A stretch of 64,000 nt of DNA, taken from NCBI RefSeq assembly GCF_001942345.1, contig NZ_MKKI01000043.1, forward strand, positions 124,001 to 188,000, read 5' to 3'. Shown here piece by piece: positions 38,985 to 47,853 of the stretch; the first letter of the stretch is position 1, and every line of letters begins with the position of its first letter. Source of the DNA: Corynebacterium sp. CNJ-954. Its GTDB lineage: Bacteria > Actinomycetota > Actinomycetes > Mycobacteriales > Mycobacteriaceae. Position numbers and translations under genes: made by a program. The notes under the pieces are model-generated. The model searched no databases and was not told the origin of the DNA. It saw only the letters and a program-made list of their open reading frames with translations.

Positions 38985-40507
38985 GCCGGGTCCTTTCCGA
39001 ACAGGGTCCTCGCCTCACCGGCGGTGACGACCGAACCGGTCACCAGGACGCCCGCCCCGGAGACCTGGCTGTCGCCGAAGCCACCGTCGTCTTCAGCGAG
39101 TTCCACGGCAAGCTCGACGGCACCGGGCAGATTCGGTGCGACGTGGACACGCTCCTCGCCGAAGGCGTCCCGCGCGTACTCTGCGAGGTCCTCGACGTCG
39201 ACGGCACGTGGCGAGGTGTTCTGGGTAACCACGATTTCATCGAGTACGGGTTCCAGCGCGGCGAGGATGCCACGGGCGTCCTTGTCGCCGAGTACGCCGA
39301 CGACGCCGACCAGGCGTCGGAAGGAGAAGTCCCGGTCGACGGCCTGAGCCAGCGCGCGGGCACCGTGGGGGTTGTGGGAGGCGTCGATGAACACGCTGGG
39401 GGTGGCCCGTACCCGTTCCAGACGCCCAGGTGAGCTCACCTGTGCAAAACCGCGCCGGACGGTCTCTTCGTCGAGCATCCGACCGGCACCGGCGCCGAAG
39501 AAGGCTTCCACCGCAGCCAGAGCGGTGGCTGCGTTCCGCGCCTGGTGCTCCCCTGACAATGGCAGGAAGATTTCGCTGTAGACCCCGCCGAGTCCTTTCA
39601 GCGTGAGCGTCTGGCCACCGACGGCGACGGTGGATTCCACGACGGCGAACTCACTGCCTGCCCGGGCCACAGACGCATCAGCCTCGACCGCTTGGCGCAG
39701 GAGCACCTCGAGAGCTTCAGGCTCCTGCTCGGCGATGACCGCGACGTTGTCTGGAGGAGTGAGCAGGTCGTCGGCATCCCAGCGCTGCTTGATGATCCCG
39801 GCCTTCTCGCCGGCGATCTCGGCGAGAGTGTCGCCGAGGTAATCGGTGTGGTCAAGACCGACCGGAGTGACCACAGCGACATCGGCGTCGATGACGTTGG
39901 TGGCGTCCCACCGGCCTCCCATCCCGACCTCGACCACAGCGACATCGACGGGTGCGTCGGCGAACGCGGCGTAGGCCATGGCCACGAGGATCTCGAACTT
40001 GCTCATCCGCGGCCCGCCGGCGGCCTCGGACCGGGTGTCGACCATGTCCACGAAGGGTTCGATCTCGCGCCAGGTACGGACGTAATCCGCCGGGTGCAGT
40101 GGGACACCGTCGATCGCGATACGTTCGGTGGCCAGCTGCAGGTGAGGGCTGGTGGTGCGCCCGGTGCGCCGGTGGAATGCGCGCAGAAGCGCCTCCACCA
40201 TGCGGACGACCGACGTCTTCCCGTTGGTTCCGGCGACGTGGACGGCCTGGTAGTTCCGCTGCGGGTTGCCGAGCAGGTCCATGAGCTGGCGGATGCGGTC
40301 CAGGGTGGGGTCGATCTTGGTCTCTGGCCACCGCTCGTTGAGTTCGGCCTCGACCTCCGCCAGCGCGGCAAGGTCGTCGGCGGTCACCGGGCGGGCGAGT
40401 TTCGCTGCGTCCTCGTCACTGTTCGCCGGCTCGGTGAGATCGATCGGCAGATCCAACCCGGTGGCGTTGAGCGTCGCTTCGCCGAAGTCCTCGTTCTTGT
40501 CAGTCAC
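38981..40507 (-). CDS. folC: Bifunctional folylpolyglutamate/dihydrofolate synthase
   Basis: Adds glutamate to folates. P-loop in HVAGTNGKTSVVRM, EVGMGGRWDATN, GLDHTDYLG, EKAGIIK and the ligase-domain FIDASHNPHGA are all present. 508 aa with a 60-residue acidic N-terminal extension beyond the usual start. GTG start 9 nt after valS stop, and coupled to the LOG gene at the other end. Confidence 0.95.
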   Translation of the reverse strand: MTDKNEDFGEATLNATGLDLPIDLTEPANSDEDAAKLARPVTADDLAALAEVEAELNERWPETKIDPTLDRIRQLMDLLGNPQRNYQAVHVAGTNGKTSVVRMVEALLRAFHRRTGRTTSPHLQLATERIAIDGVPLHPADYVRTWREIEPFVDMVDTRSEAAGGPRMSKFEILVAMAYAAFADAPVDVAVVEVGMGGRWDATNVIDADVAVVTPVGLDHTDYLGDTLAEIAGEKAGIIKQRWDADDLLTPPDNVAVIAEQEPEALEVLLRQAVEADASVARAGSEFAVVESTVAVGGQTLTLKGLGGVYSEIFLPLSGEHQARNAATALAAVEAFFGAGAGRMLDEETVRRGFAQVSSPGRLERVRATPSVFIDASHNPHGARALAQAVDRDFSFRRLVGVVGVLGDKDARGILAALEPVLDEIVVTQNTSPRAVDVEDLAEYARDAFGEERVHVAPNLPGAVELAVELAEDDGGFGDSQVSGAGVLVTGSVVTAGEARTLFGKDPA

Positions 40508-40516
40508 AGTCGGGGA

Positions 40517-43324
40517 TCACTTCCCTGTCAGGTCGGCCAGTCGTGCCGTGATGCGTGCGACCTCGTCCACGGCGATGCCGCGACGCTCCTTGATCTCGGC
40601 GACGACCTTCTCCGGGGCCTTGGCCAGGAAGTTGTCGTTGCCGAGCTTCTTGTCCGCGCGCTCGAGTTCCTTGTTGGCCTCCGCGAGGTCCTTCTCCAGA
40701 CGCTTGCGCTCGGCGGCGACGTCCACGGTGCCGGAGGTGTCCACCTCCACCGTGATCGTCGCGTTCGACAGGCGCAGCTCCACCGACGCTGTCGGGGTGA
40801 AATCCCCCTCCGGGGCGGTGAGCTTCACGATCGACCGGACAGCGTCCTCGAGGCCGGCGAGGTCGGCGGTGGCGGCGTCGAAGCGGCCCGGAACCTTCTG
40901 CGAGGGTTTGACACCCTGGTCGGCCCGGAAGCGACGGATCTCCGTGACGAGCTTCTCCACGTCGTCGAGACGACGCACCGCATCGACGTCGGTGGCCGCG
41001 CCACCGTTGGTGTTGGCCGCGGTCGGCCAGTCGGTGACGACGAGGCTGTCAGCGTAGCCGTCCACGCCGTCGGTGAGCACCGTCCACAACGTCTCGGTGA
41101 CAAACGGCATCGAGGGATGCAGCAGACGGAAGACCGTGTCGAGGACGCGCCCGAGCACCAACCGGGTGTTGTCACCGCGGGTACGCTCCTCTTCGGTGGC
41201 TGTCTCCCAGTCGCGGGGGATCTGCACCTTGGCGATCTCGAGGTACCAGTCGCAGAACTCACCCCAGGTGAAGCGGTACAGGGCCTCGTTCGCGACGGCA
41301 AACTCGTAGCGGTCCAGGTGGGTGTCGACGTGGACGCGCAGTTCCTCGAGCTTGTCGAGGATCCAGCGGTCAGGATCGGTCAGCTGATCGCGGGCCGGGA
41401 ATGCGTCCTGCTCGGCAGCGGGCAGGACGCGGGCACCGTTCATCAGCGCGAACTTGGTCGCGTTGAACAGCTTGGTGGCGAAGTTGCGGGACGACTGGGC
41501 GGAATCCTCACCGATCGGCAGGTCGGTGCCGGGGTTCGCACCGCGGGCGAGGGTGAACCGCAGGGCGTCCGCACCGTAGTCGCGCACCCAGTCCATCGGG
41601 TCGATGCCGTTACCCAGGGACTTCGACATCTTCCGACCGTGCTCGTCGCGCACCAGGCCGTGGAGGAAGACGTCGGTGAAAGGCACCTGCGGACGTCCCC
41701 CGCGCTGGCCTGCGCCGGTACCGGACTCACCGTCACCCAGCGTGGAACCGGAGACGGTGTCGGCGAAGGTCGCGAACATCATCATGCGGGCGACCCAGAA
41801 GAACAGGATGTCGTAGCCGGTGACGAGCACGGACGTCGGGTAGAACTTCGCCAGCTCGTCGGTGTGCTCCGGCCACCCCATCGTGGAGAAGGGCCACAGC
41901 GCAGAACTGAACCACGTGTCGAGCACGTCCTCCTCGCGGTGCCAGCCCTCCCCGGCCGGGGCGTCGTCATCGGGGCCGCAGCAGACGATCTCACCGTCGG
42001 GTCCGTACCAGATAGGGATGCGGTGACCCCACCACAGCTGGCGGGAGATACACCAGTCGTGCATGTCGTCGACCCAGTCGAACCACCGTGGTTCCTGGGA
42101 GGAGGGGTGAATGACGGTGTCGCCCTCACGAACCGCGTCGCCGGCCATCTTCGCCAGTTCCTCGACTTTGACCCACCACTGCTCGGAGAGACGCGGCTCG
42201 ATGGCTTCCTTGGAGCGCTCCGAGTGACCGACCGAGTGGACGTACGGGCTGATGCGCTTGACCACGCGGCTCTGCTCCTCCAGAGCCAGACGGATCTCCT
42301 CGCGCGCCTCGAACCGGTCCATCCCGTCGAACCGTGTCCCGGTGTTCGCGATGTGGCCGGTCTCGTCGATGACCTCAGGCATGTCGAGGTCGTGGCGGCG
42401 GCCCATCTCGAAGTCATTCGGATCATGTGCAGGGGTGATCTTCACTGCACCGGTACCGAACTCCGGGTCGACGTAGTCGTCGGCGATGACGACCATGCTG
42501 TGACCCTCGATGAAGGGGTGCGGCAGACGCGAGCCGACCAGGTCCCTGTAGCGCTCGTCCTCCGGGTGCACGGCGACGGCGACATCGCCGAGCATCGTCT
42601 CGACACGGGTGGTGGCGACGTCCACGTGCGGCCCCTGGCCGGAGGCGTCACCGTAACGCAGGGTGACCAGCTCACCCTCGTCGTCGGAGTAGACGACCTC
42701 GATGTCCGAGATCGCCGTGCGCAACACCGGCGACCAGTTGACCATGCGCTTGGCGCGGTAGATCAGACCGCGGTCGAAGAGTTCTTTGAAGATGGTCTGC
42801 ACCGCACGGGACAGGCCGTCATCCAGGGTGAAGCGTTCACGGTCCCAGTCGACGGAGTCGCCGATGGCGCGCATCTGCGACTGGATGACGCCGCCGTACT
42901 GTTCTTTCCACTCCCAGACCTTGCCGACGAACTCGTCACGACCGTAGTCGAAGCGGTCCTTACCCTCGGTTTCCTTGAGCTGGCCCTCGACCTTGGTCTG
43001 GGTGGCGATACCCGCGTGGTCAGATCCGGGCAGCCACAACACCTCATGGCCCTGCATGCGCTTACGTCGTGCCATCGCGTCCATCAGCGTGTGGTCCAGG
43101 GCGTGCCCCATGTGCAGCTGGCCGGTGACGTTCGGCGGCGGCAGGACGATGGAGAACGGCGGACGGTCACTGGTGGCGTCCGCGCGGAAGTATCCGGAGT
43201 CAACCCATCCCTGGTAGAGCTCGGATTCGACGTCGGCGGGGGTCCACTGCTTCGGGAGCTGGTCCGCCCGGTTACCGGTCCCGGAATTGCTGCTGGCTGC
43301 GCTGGCGCTGGTCTGATCAGTCAC
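40517..43324 (-). CDS. valS: Valyl-tRNA synthetase
   Basis: Class I synthetase of 935 aa. HIGH-type motif in [14 protein letters not shown] (near nt 43120), the CP1 editing domain, KMSKS in [12 protein letters not shown] (near nt 41625), anticodon domain and a C-terminal coiled coil ([21 protein letters not shown]). GTG at 43324 fits the family start; an ATG-frame extension to 43399 is unsupported. There is no ribosome binding site but a TAGACT hexamer 8 nt before the GTG suggests leaderless mRNA. Confidence 0.95.
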   Translation of the reverse strand: MTDQTSASAASSNSGTGNRADQLPKQWTPADVESELYQGWVDSGYFRADATSDRPPFSIVLPPPNVTGQLHMGHALDHTLMDAMARRKRMQGHEVLWLPGSDHAGIATQTKVEGQLKETEGKDRFDYGRDEFVGKVWEWKEQYGGVIQSQMRAIGDSVDWDRERFTLDDGLSRAVQTIFKELFDRGLIYRAKRMVNWSPVLRTAISDIEVVYSDDEGELVTLRYGDASGQGPHVDVATTRVETMLGDVAVAVHPEDERYRDLVGSRLPHPFIEGHSMVVIADDYVDPEFGTGAVKITPAHDPNDFEMGRRHDLDMPEVIDETGHIANTGTRFDGMDRFEAREEIRLALEEQSRVVKRISPYVHSVGHSERSKEAIEPRLSEQWWVKVEELAKMAGDAVREGDTVIHPSSQEPRWFDWVDDMHDWCISRQLWWGHRIPIWYGPDGEIVCCGPDDDAPAGEGWHREEDVLDTWFSSALWPFSTMGWPEHTDELAKFYPTSVLVTGYDILFFWVARMMMFATFADTVSGSTLGDGESGTGAGQRGGRPQVPFTDVFLHGLVRDEHGRKMSKSLGNGIDPMDWVRDYGADALRFTLARGANPGTDLPIGEDSAQSSRNFATKLFNATKFALMNGARVLPAAEQDAFPARDQLTDPDRWILDKLEELRVHVDTHLDRYEFAVANEALYRFTWGEFCDWYLEIAKVQIPRDWETATEEERTRGDNTRLVLGRVLDTVFRLLHPSMPFVTETLWTVLTDGVDGYADSLVVTDWPTAANTNGGAATDVDAVRRLDDVEKLVTEIRRFRADQGVKPSQKVPGRFDAATADLAGLEDAVRSIVKLTAPEGDFTPTASVELRLSNATITVEVDTSGTVDVAAERKRLEKDLAEANKELERADKKLGNDNFLAKAPEKVVAEIKERRGIAVDEVARITARLADLTGK

Positions 43325-43332
43325 GGTTGCAC

Positions 43333-43338
43333 AGTCTA
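43333..43338 (-). promoter_or_regulatory. Candidate -10 hexamer for leaderless valS
   Basis: TAGACT on the minus strand, 8 nt before the valS GTG, with no ribosome binding site between. Region 43339-43571 around it shows no other gene. Confidence 0.4.
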
Positions 43339-43571
43339 GTGCAGAGTTCGGACACGGTTGAGACCGGATCGGCGGGGTAGCCGTTGGCGCGGATTTCATG
43401 TCCGAGCCCGTCGTTATGGTTCACGGCGGTGCGACCTTCCGGTCGCCCTCCTCGCTTCTGCGTAGACCTCTTGCTCCGGCCCCTCGGACCGGTACTGAGG
43501 TTCGCGCGCTCGGGCGCGAGGTTCACGCCGGTGAACGTGGACCCTGCGACGTCAGACAGGGGGTGATTGCC

Positions 43572-43718
43572 GTGACTTCCCCACCCTGTGGTGAAGACCC
43601 GGATGATCAGCCCGGTGACAAGAAAAGGAAAGCCGCCGCCACGGTCCTACCCTGGATCTGTGTGGCAAGCGGCTTCGCCGAACTTGTGACCGAAATTCTC
43701 CGCTGGTTCAACCAGTAG
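43572..43718 (+). CDS. Possible small protein, unknown
   Basis: 48-codon frame with a GTG start and an AGGGGG site 8 nt upstream. It has a charged N-terminal half (DDQPGDKKRKAA) and a hydrophobic/amphipathic C-terminal half ending WFNQ. No family recognised; could be a real small membrane-associated peptide or chance. Confidence 0.35.
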   Translation: MTSPPCGEDPDDQPGDKKRKAAATVLPWICVASGFAELVTEILRWFNQ

Positions 43719-43844
43719 AGGACCACGGGCACTAAGGTGCTCGGGCAACCTCGTCGGTGTTAGCCGCACCGTCGGGGTTGTTGTCATAGAGCCTACACAG
43801 CACCCTGGACATTGCCAGCCGGTGTCTGCAGGTGTTCGACGGTG

Positions 43845-44222
43845 TCAGTGCTCTACACCATCGTCCACGACAACGGCATGCGGCCACACGATGTCGACGT
43901 TCTGAATCTCCTCCAACGTCGGTGGATCCTCCGCCGAACGGCTTCGCGGCTGGACCTTCCGCCCGACGTCGGGCAGTAGCACGGCCGGCGGCACGTTCAG
44001 CGCGTAAGCCAGCTGGTAGATCTTCTCCATCGTCGGATTGAGGACCCGCCCGTTCTTGCCTGTGCCGTGGCCGCGTTCGAAGTTCTGAACCTGGTTCCGG
44101 CTCATTCCCGCACGCTGACCGAGCTCTTCCTGGGTCATGTCCGCGTCAACGCGAAGCAGACGGAGGCGGTGCGCCAGGAGTATTCCGCCACCGACCCCTC
44201 CGTGCTGCCTGCGGTTCCTCAC
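43845..44222 (-). CDS. XRE-type helix-turn-helix regulator
   Basis: Cro/C1-type DNA-binding protein of about 100-125 aa: AHRLRLLRVDADMTQEELGQRAGMSRNQVQNFERG forms the HTH, followed by MEKIYQLAYALNVPPAVLLPDV. The start is unclear. An in-frame GTG at 44222 is used here; a better ribosome binding site (GGAGGGG) precedes a GTG at 44191 in another frame whose peptide would join the HTH if one base were missing near 44172. It overlaps decayed plus-strand fragments and probably regulated that lost locus. Confidence 0.65.
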   Translation of the reverse strand: MRNRRQHGGVGGGILLAHRLRLLRVDADMTQEELGQRAGMSRNQVQNFERGHGTGKNGRVLNPTMEKIYQLAYALNVPPAVLLPDVGRKVQPRSRSAEDPPTLEEIQNVDIVWPHAVVVDDGVEH

Positions 44223-44224
44223 CG

Positions 44225-44650
44225 GAGGCACCACCAACCGGTTCCGTACCGGATGGTGGCCTCTACGCCGGTACCTCGACCGCCTCGAAGAAGCTCTCGC
44301 CTCCGAACTCCGCGAAACCCGGAACCTCTGTGCCCACAACGCCGCCTCCGCCGCCGACGACACCTACCGCACCATCGACACGATGCAACGGCTCGCCACC
44401 GCGATCAAGGACAAGAAGGCCGTCGGATAACTCGGCGCCCGGCGCAACGGTGTACGCATCATCCAGGAACGCAAGGAAGACCAGGCACAGAGCCGCCCCA
44501 CCGCACCGCAGGGGACACCACCGCCTCCCTGGTGATCAACCTGCAGACCAACTTCGGTGGCGGCAAGACCCACTCCATGCTCGCCGTCTGGCACCTCTTC
44601 GACGGGCTGGAACGCAGCCGAGACACTGGATTCGAAGATTTGAGGGCACC
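44225..44650 (+). pseudogene. Remnant of a HEPN (Swt1-type) / DUF499 AAA ATPase
   Basis: Two plus-strand fragments in different frames. The first (about 44260-44430: DRLEEALASELRETRNLCAHN, then DDTYRTIDTMQRLATAI) resembles the Swt1-type HEPN domain found at the start of DUF499 ATPases. The second (about 44515-44640) reads VINLQTNFGGGKTHSMLAVWHLF, the Walker A region of the same protein family. Between them is RIIQERKEDQAQ in a third frame position. The intact gene would be over 3 kb, so most is deleted. DUF499 proteins usually occur in defence islands. Confidence 0.6.
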
Positions 44651-44668
44651 GTACGGCACCCGGAGACC

Positions 44669-45153
44669 TCAGTGCTTCCACTTCACCGCGCGGGTCACCA
44701 GCTCCTGCAGTTGTTCCGGAGACACCGGCTTCAGGTCAGTCGCTTCGAGACTGACGTTGACGTTCTTCGGCCGCACCGGCATCGAGGAATGGGTGTGACC
44801 GTGCACCGTGCAGTCGAAACCGTCGCGGGTGGTCGTCCCACCGCGGGCTGACCACCGTGCCAGCGCCGGAGTCAAGTACGGGTCCTCAACCCGGTCCGGT
44901 GCAGGGATGTGCGTCAGCAGCACCAGGAAGCGTCCGACACGGATCTGCATTTCCAGCTCGATGACGTCGAACACCTTGCGGTAGGCCGGAGTCCACTCCA
45001 GCACCGACTCCAGGCCGAACATCGGTCGGGGATCACCCGGTCGTGCTCGTCCGTGTCTGCGAATCCGCGCAGTTCCGAGACTTTCCGGTGCCCCAGATGC
45101 AGGTCAGAAACCAACCAGACACTGTCGCTGGAATTCTCCTTCGGTGCGTTCAC
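44669..45153 (-). pseudogene. Metallophosphoesterase with internal deletion
   Basis: Calcineurin-like phosphoesterase remnant. From GTG 45153 the N-terminus reads SVWLVSDLHLGHRKVSELRGF, containing the first metal motif DLHLGH. At about 45030 it jumps out of frame into the C-terminal half (FGLESVLEWTPAYRKVFD ... LLTHIPAP ... CTVHGHTHSS), which has the last metal motif GHTH. The middle part with the GD and GNHD metal motifs, some 50-60 residues, is missing. Deletion seems to have joined two CACGACCG-like sequences. Non-functional unless assembled differently. Confidence 0.7.
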
Positions 45154-45239
45154 AGTGCCCGATCTTACGGTGACAGCAGGTTCCTCAGGTTCGGACGGCA
45201 AGTTCTGTAATTTTCCGTCCGTCTGCACTCAGGGTGTTT

Positions 45240-45245
45240 TATGGT
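45240..45245 (+). promoter_or_regulatory. Candidate -10 hexamer for a leaderless lipoprotein transcript
   Basis: TATGGT, 6 nt before the ATG at 45252, with no ribosome binding site. Confidence 0.35.
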
Positions 45246-45251
45246 CTTGCC

Positions 45252-46010
45252 ATGACCGATTTCAAGAAGCTCAGGCTCGCCGTCATCGCGGGTCTTGCCG
45301 TCCCTTCACTCGCACTCACCGCCTGCTCCTCCGACGACTCCGACTCAAACTCGGACAGCAGCTCCACCGACTCCCAGTCAGCAGGCGACACCGGCGGCAC
45401 AGGCGATTCCGACGACGGAACTGCTGAGACCGACATCGACCTCGCCGGCGCACCTGACGGCTTCGAACTCACCCCTGCCGACACCAGGCTCAGTTTCGGG
45501 GACACCGCACAGGTCCTCACCCAGAACCGTGGTGGCGTCCTGCAGTTCTGGGATGTCACAGTCTCCGGACTCAAGGACCTTCCGGCCGATGCCGTGGAGC
45601 TCCAGGATGAAGATACCGACGTCGACCACTTCGTCTGCGTCAACTACGAGATGACCTTGCTCGGCACAGCGGAGAATCCGGACTTCACCCCCGATCCCGA
45701 GAACGATTCCGACACCGACTACGCCGGTCTTTCCTCCGAACCTGACATGGGGATCCTGGGCGAGGATGACCGCATGGCGAACAGCATCATCGGCGGCGGT
45801 GCAGAAGAATGCGACATTTCCGATGGCGACGCCCTCGGCTTCCGACTCGACGAGGTCGAAGAGGGCAAGGCCTACCGGGACGCCGACGTCAGCTTCGTGA
45901 CCACGGGAACCGGTACGGGCGCCGGAAACGACGCCGTCGGCGGAAAGTTCGAGTACGACTACGCCCTTGAAGACCTCGGTCTGGAAGGCACCATCTACTG
46001 GGAGGACTAA
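45252..46010 (+). CDS. Putative secreted lipoprotein, unknown function
   Basis: 252-aa exported protein. Signal peptide with basic start (KKLR) and lipobox LTAC; the mature N-terminus is a Ser/Asp-rich linker of about 40 residues, then an acidic beta-rich domain with two cysteines (VCVNYEM, EECDIS) that could form a disulfide. I recognise no enzyme motif. Its overall look is that of corynebacterial surface lipoproteins. It is preceded by the decayed region and followed by a 206-nt non-coding gap. Confidence 0.75.
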   Translation: MTDFKKLRLAVIAGLAVPSLALTACSSDDSDSNSDSSSTDSQSAGDTGGTGDSDDGTAETDIDLAGAPDGFELTPADTRLSFGDTAQVLTQNRGGVLQFWDVTVSGLKDLPADAVELQDEDTDVDHFVCVNYEMTLLGTAENPDFTPDPENDSDTDYAGLSSEPDMGILGEDDRMANSIIGGGAEECDISDGDALGFRLDEVEEGKAYRDADVSFVTTGTGTGAGNDAVGGKFEYDYALEDLGLEGTIYWED

Positions 46011-46216
46011 CCCCGGCCCTCGCTGAGATCCATACGGAGTACGGGGGCGTCGCCGCGTCCCGGGGCGGAATGTGAGTATCACGGCACCGAGTTGCGCGAC
46101 TCGACACCTACAGACTCGCATTCCGCCCATCGTCGCCAACCCACCGACGCTCCACCGTCTCACGACCACCCCAAGGGGCGTCGACAGTCACGTGCGCCAA
46201 GGGTACAACGGGAGTC

Positions 46217-47596
46217 ATGAGCAATTTCAGTGTGAACAACCCGTCCACCGGCCAGACCGAAGACACGTTCACGAGGATCGAGGACTCTGAACGAGACGAC
46301 ATCCTCGAGCGCTCCACCGCCGCCTACCGGTCCTGGCGTACGACCACCATCGACGAACGCGCCGCCGTCCTGCGCCGTGCCGCCGACATCTACGACGAGA
46401 GGAAGGACGATCTCGCGTCCTACATTGGACGCGAGATGGGCAAGCTGAACAAGTGGGCCAAGGCAGAGCTCGGCATCGTCATCGACATCTACCGCTACTA
46501 CGCCGAACATGCCCATGAACTGCTCGCCGACAAGGAACTGCCCGCCCAGGGCGCCCAGCACACCTACGTGCGCAAGGATCCGATCGGCCCGTTGCTCGGC
46601 ATCATGCCGTGGAACTTCCCCTACTACCAGGTCGCCCGCTGGGCGGCACCGAACCTACTGCTCGGGAATTCACTGGTACTCAAGCACGCCTCGATCTGCC
46701 CGTTGTCCTCCCAGGCGTGCCAGGACATCCTCGAGGAAGCGGGTCTGCCGAAGGGCGTCTTCCAGAACATCTACGCCTCCGGCTCCCAGATGGACGCATT
46801 CGTCGCCGATCCCCGCGTCGCCGGCGTGTCCCTCACCGGTTCCGAGCGGGCGGGTGCCGCGGTCGCGAAGACGGCCGGGGAGAACTACAAGAAGTCGCTC
46901 CTTGAGCTGGGCGGCAATGACCCGTTCATCGTCATCGACGACGACAACCTCGATTCCGTCCTCGACCAGTACGTCGGCATCCGCATGTACAACACCGGCC
47001 AGGCCTGCAACGCCCCCAAGCGGTTGATTGTGATGGACAGCTTCTACGACCGTGTCGTCGAGGGCCTCGAGAAGCGCATCAGCGCGCTCACTGCCGGCGC
47101 GTGGGACGACGAGAACGCCGACGTCGGCCCGCTGTCCTCCATCGACGCCCGGGACGAGATCGTCCAGCGCCTCGCCGACGCGAAGGCCAACGGCGACGCC
47201 ACCGTGCGTGTCGGCGGTGACAGCATCGACCGTCCGGGCGCCTACATGGAGCCGACGCTGCTCACCGATGTGGACCCCACGGCCGACGTGGGCTGCAACG
47301 AGGTCTTCGGCCCGGTGGCCATCGTCTACAAGGCCAAGGACGTCGACGAGGCCGTGGAGATCGCCAACAACTCCGACTACGGACTCTCCGGGTCCGTGTG
47401 GGGCACTGACCTGAAGGTCGCCGAGGACGCCGCGGCACGCCTGGAGGTCGGCATGTCCTTCGTCAACGAGGCCTCCGTGACTGCCGCAGGACTCCCGTTC
47501 GGTGGCGTGGGACGCTCCGGCTACGGACGTGAGCTCGCCGAATGGGGGGTCGGCGAATTCGTCAACGACCACCTGGTGCGGGTCGCCCAGCAGTAG
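46217..47596 (+). CDS. NAD(P)-dependent succinate-semialdehyde-type dehydrogenase
   Basis: Aldehyde dehydrogenase of 459 aa, the short class of succinate-semialdehyde dehydrogenases. GIMPWNFPYYQVARWAAP forms the cofactor region, SLTGSERAGAAVA the nucleotide binding helix, the general-base glutamate is in LLELGGNDPF (about residue 230) and the nucleophile cysteine in NTGQACNAPKR (about 264). It would convert succinate semialdehyde from GABA or related compounds to succinate, but substrate is inferred. No GABA transaminase is nearby. Confidence 0.88.
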   Translation: MSNFSVNNPSTGQTEDTFTRIEDSERDDILERSTAAYRSWRTTTIDERAAVLRRAADIYDERKDDLASYIGREMGKLNKWAKAELGIVIDIYRYYAEHAHELLADKELPAQGAQHTYVRKDPIGPLLGIMPWNFPYYQVARWAAPNLLLGNSLVLKHASICPLSSQACQDILEEAGLPKGVFQNIYASGSQMDAFVADPRVAGVSLTGSERAGAAVAKTAGENYKKSLLELGGNDPFIVIDDDNLDSVLDQYVGIRMYNTGQACNAPKRLIVMDSFYDRVVEGLEKRISALTAGAWDDENADVGPLSSIDARDEIVQRLADAKANGDATVRVGGDSIDRPGAYMEPTLLTDVDPTADVGCNEVFGPVAIVYKAKDVDEAVEIANNSDYGLSGSVWGTDLKVAEDAAARLEVGMSFVNEASVTAAGLPFGGVGRSGYGRELAEWGVGEFVNDHLVRVAQQ

Positions 47597-47620
47597 ACAC
47601 AGGGTCTTTACCCTGAGATA

Positions 47621-47667
47621 CAGAGCAACCCCACAGGTCGGGGAGACCGACCTGTGGGGTTGCTCTG
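47621..47667 (+). terminator. 21-bp perfect hairpin after the aldehyde dehydrogenase gene
   Basis: Arms 47621-47641 and 47647-47667 are perfect reverse complements with a 5-nt loop, starting 24 nt after the stop codon. Probable terminator, although no T run follows; unusually long and perfect. Confidence 0.65.
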
Positions 47668-47680
47668 TGCCTCACCGACG

Positions 47681-47730
47681 GGCACCGACGGGCACCGACG
47701 GGCACCGACGGGCACCGACGGGCACCGACG
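47681..47730. repeat. Tandem repeat, 5 x 10 bp (GGCACCGACG)
   Basis: Five perfect copies with a degenerate sixth at 47671-47680. Lies between the hairpin and the permease promoter region; a length-variable microsatellite-like tract. Confidence 0.9.
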
Positions 47731-47853
47731 GGCCACCCACCGCGGCCCGTCCACCGGGGGCAGTTCTGCTGTGACCGCTGTACCGCATATGCTGATCCGG
47801 TAACTCCGCCGCGGGCCTGCCGCGCTGTACCGACGTTTCCGGAAAGCCGCCAC

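Noticed and set aside
39692..43339. A 1215-codon open frame on the plus strand
   Set aside because: It is antisense to valS and folC. High GC makes long antisense frames common; the protein shows no domain and the opposite strand has full synthetase motifs.
47681..47730. Possible CRISPR array
   Set aside because: Units are 10 bp and directly adjacent with no spacers; no cas gene nearby.
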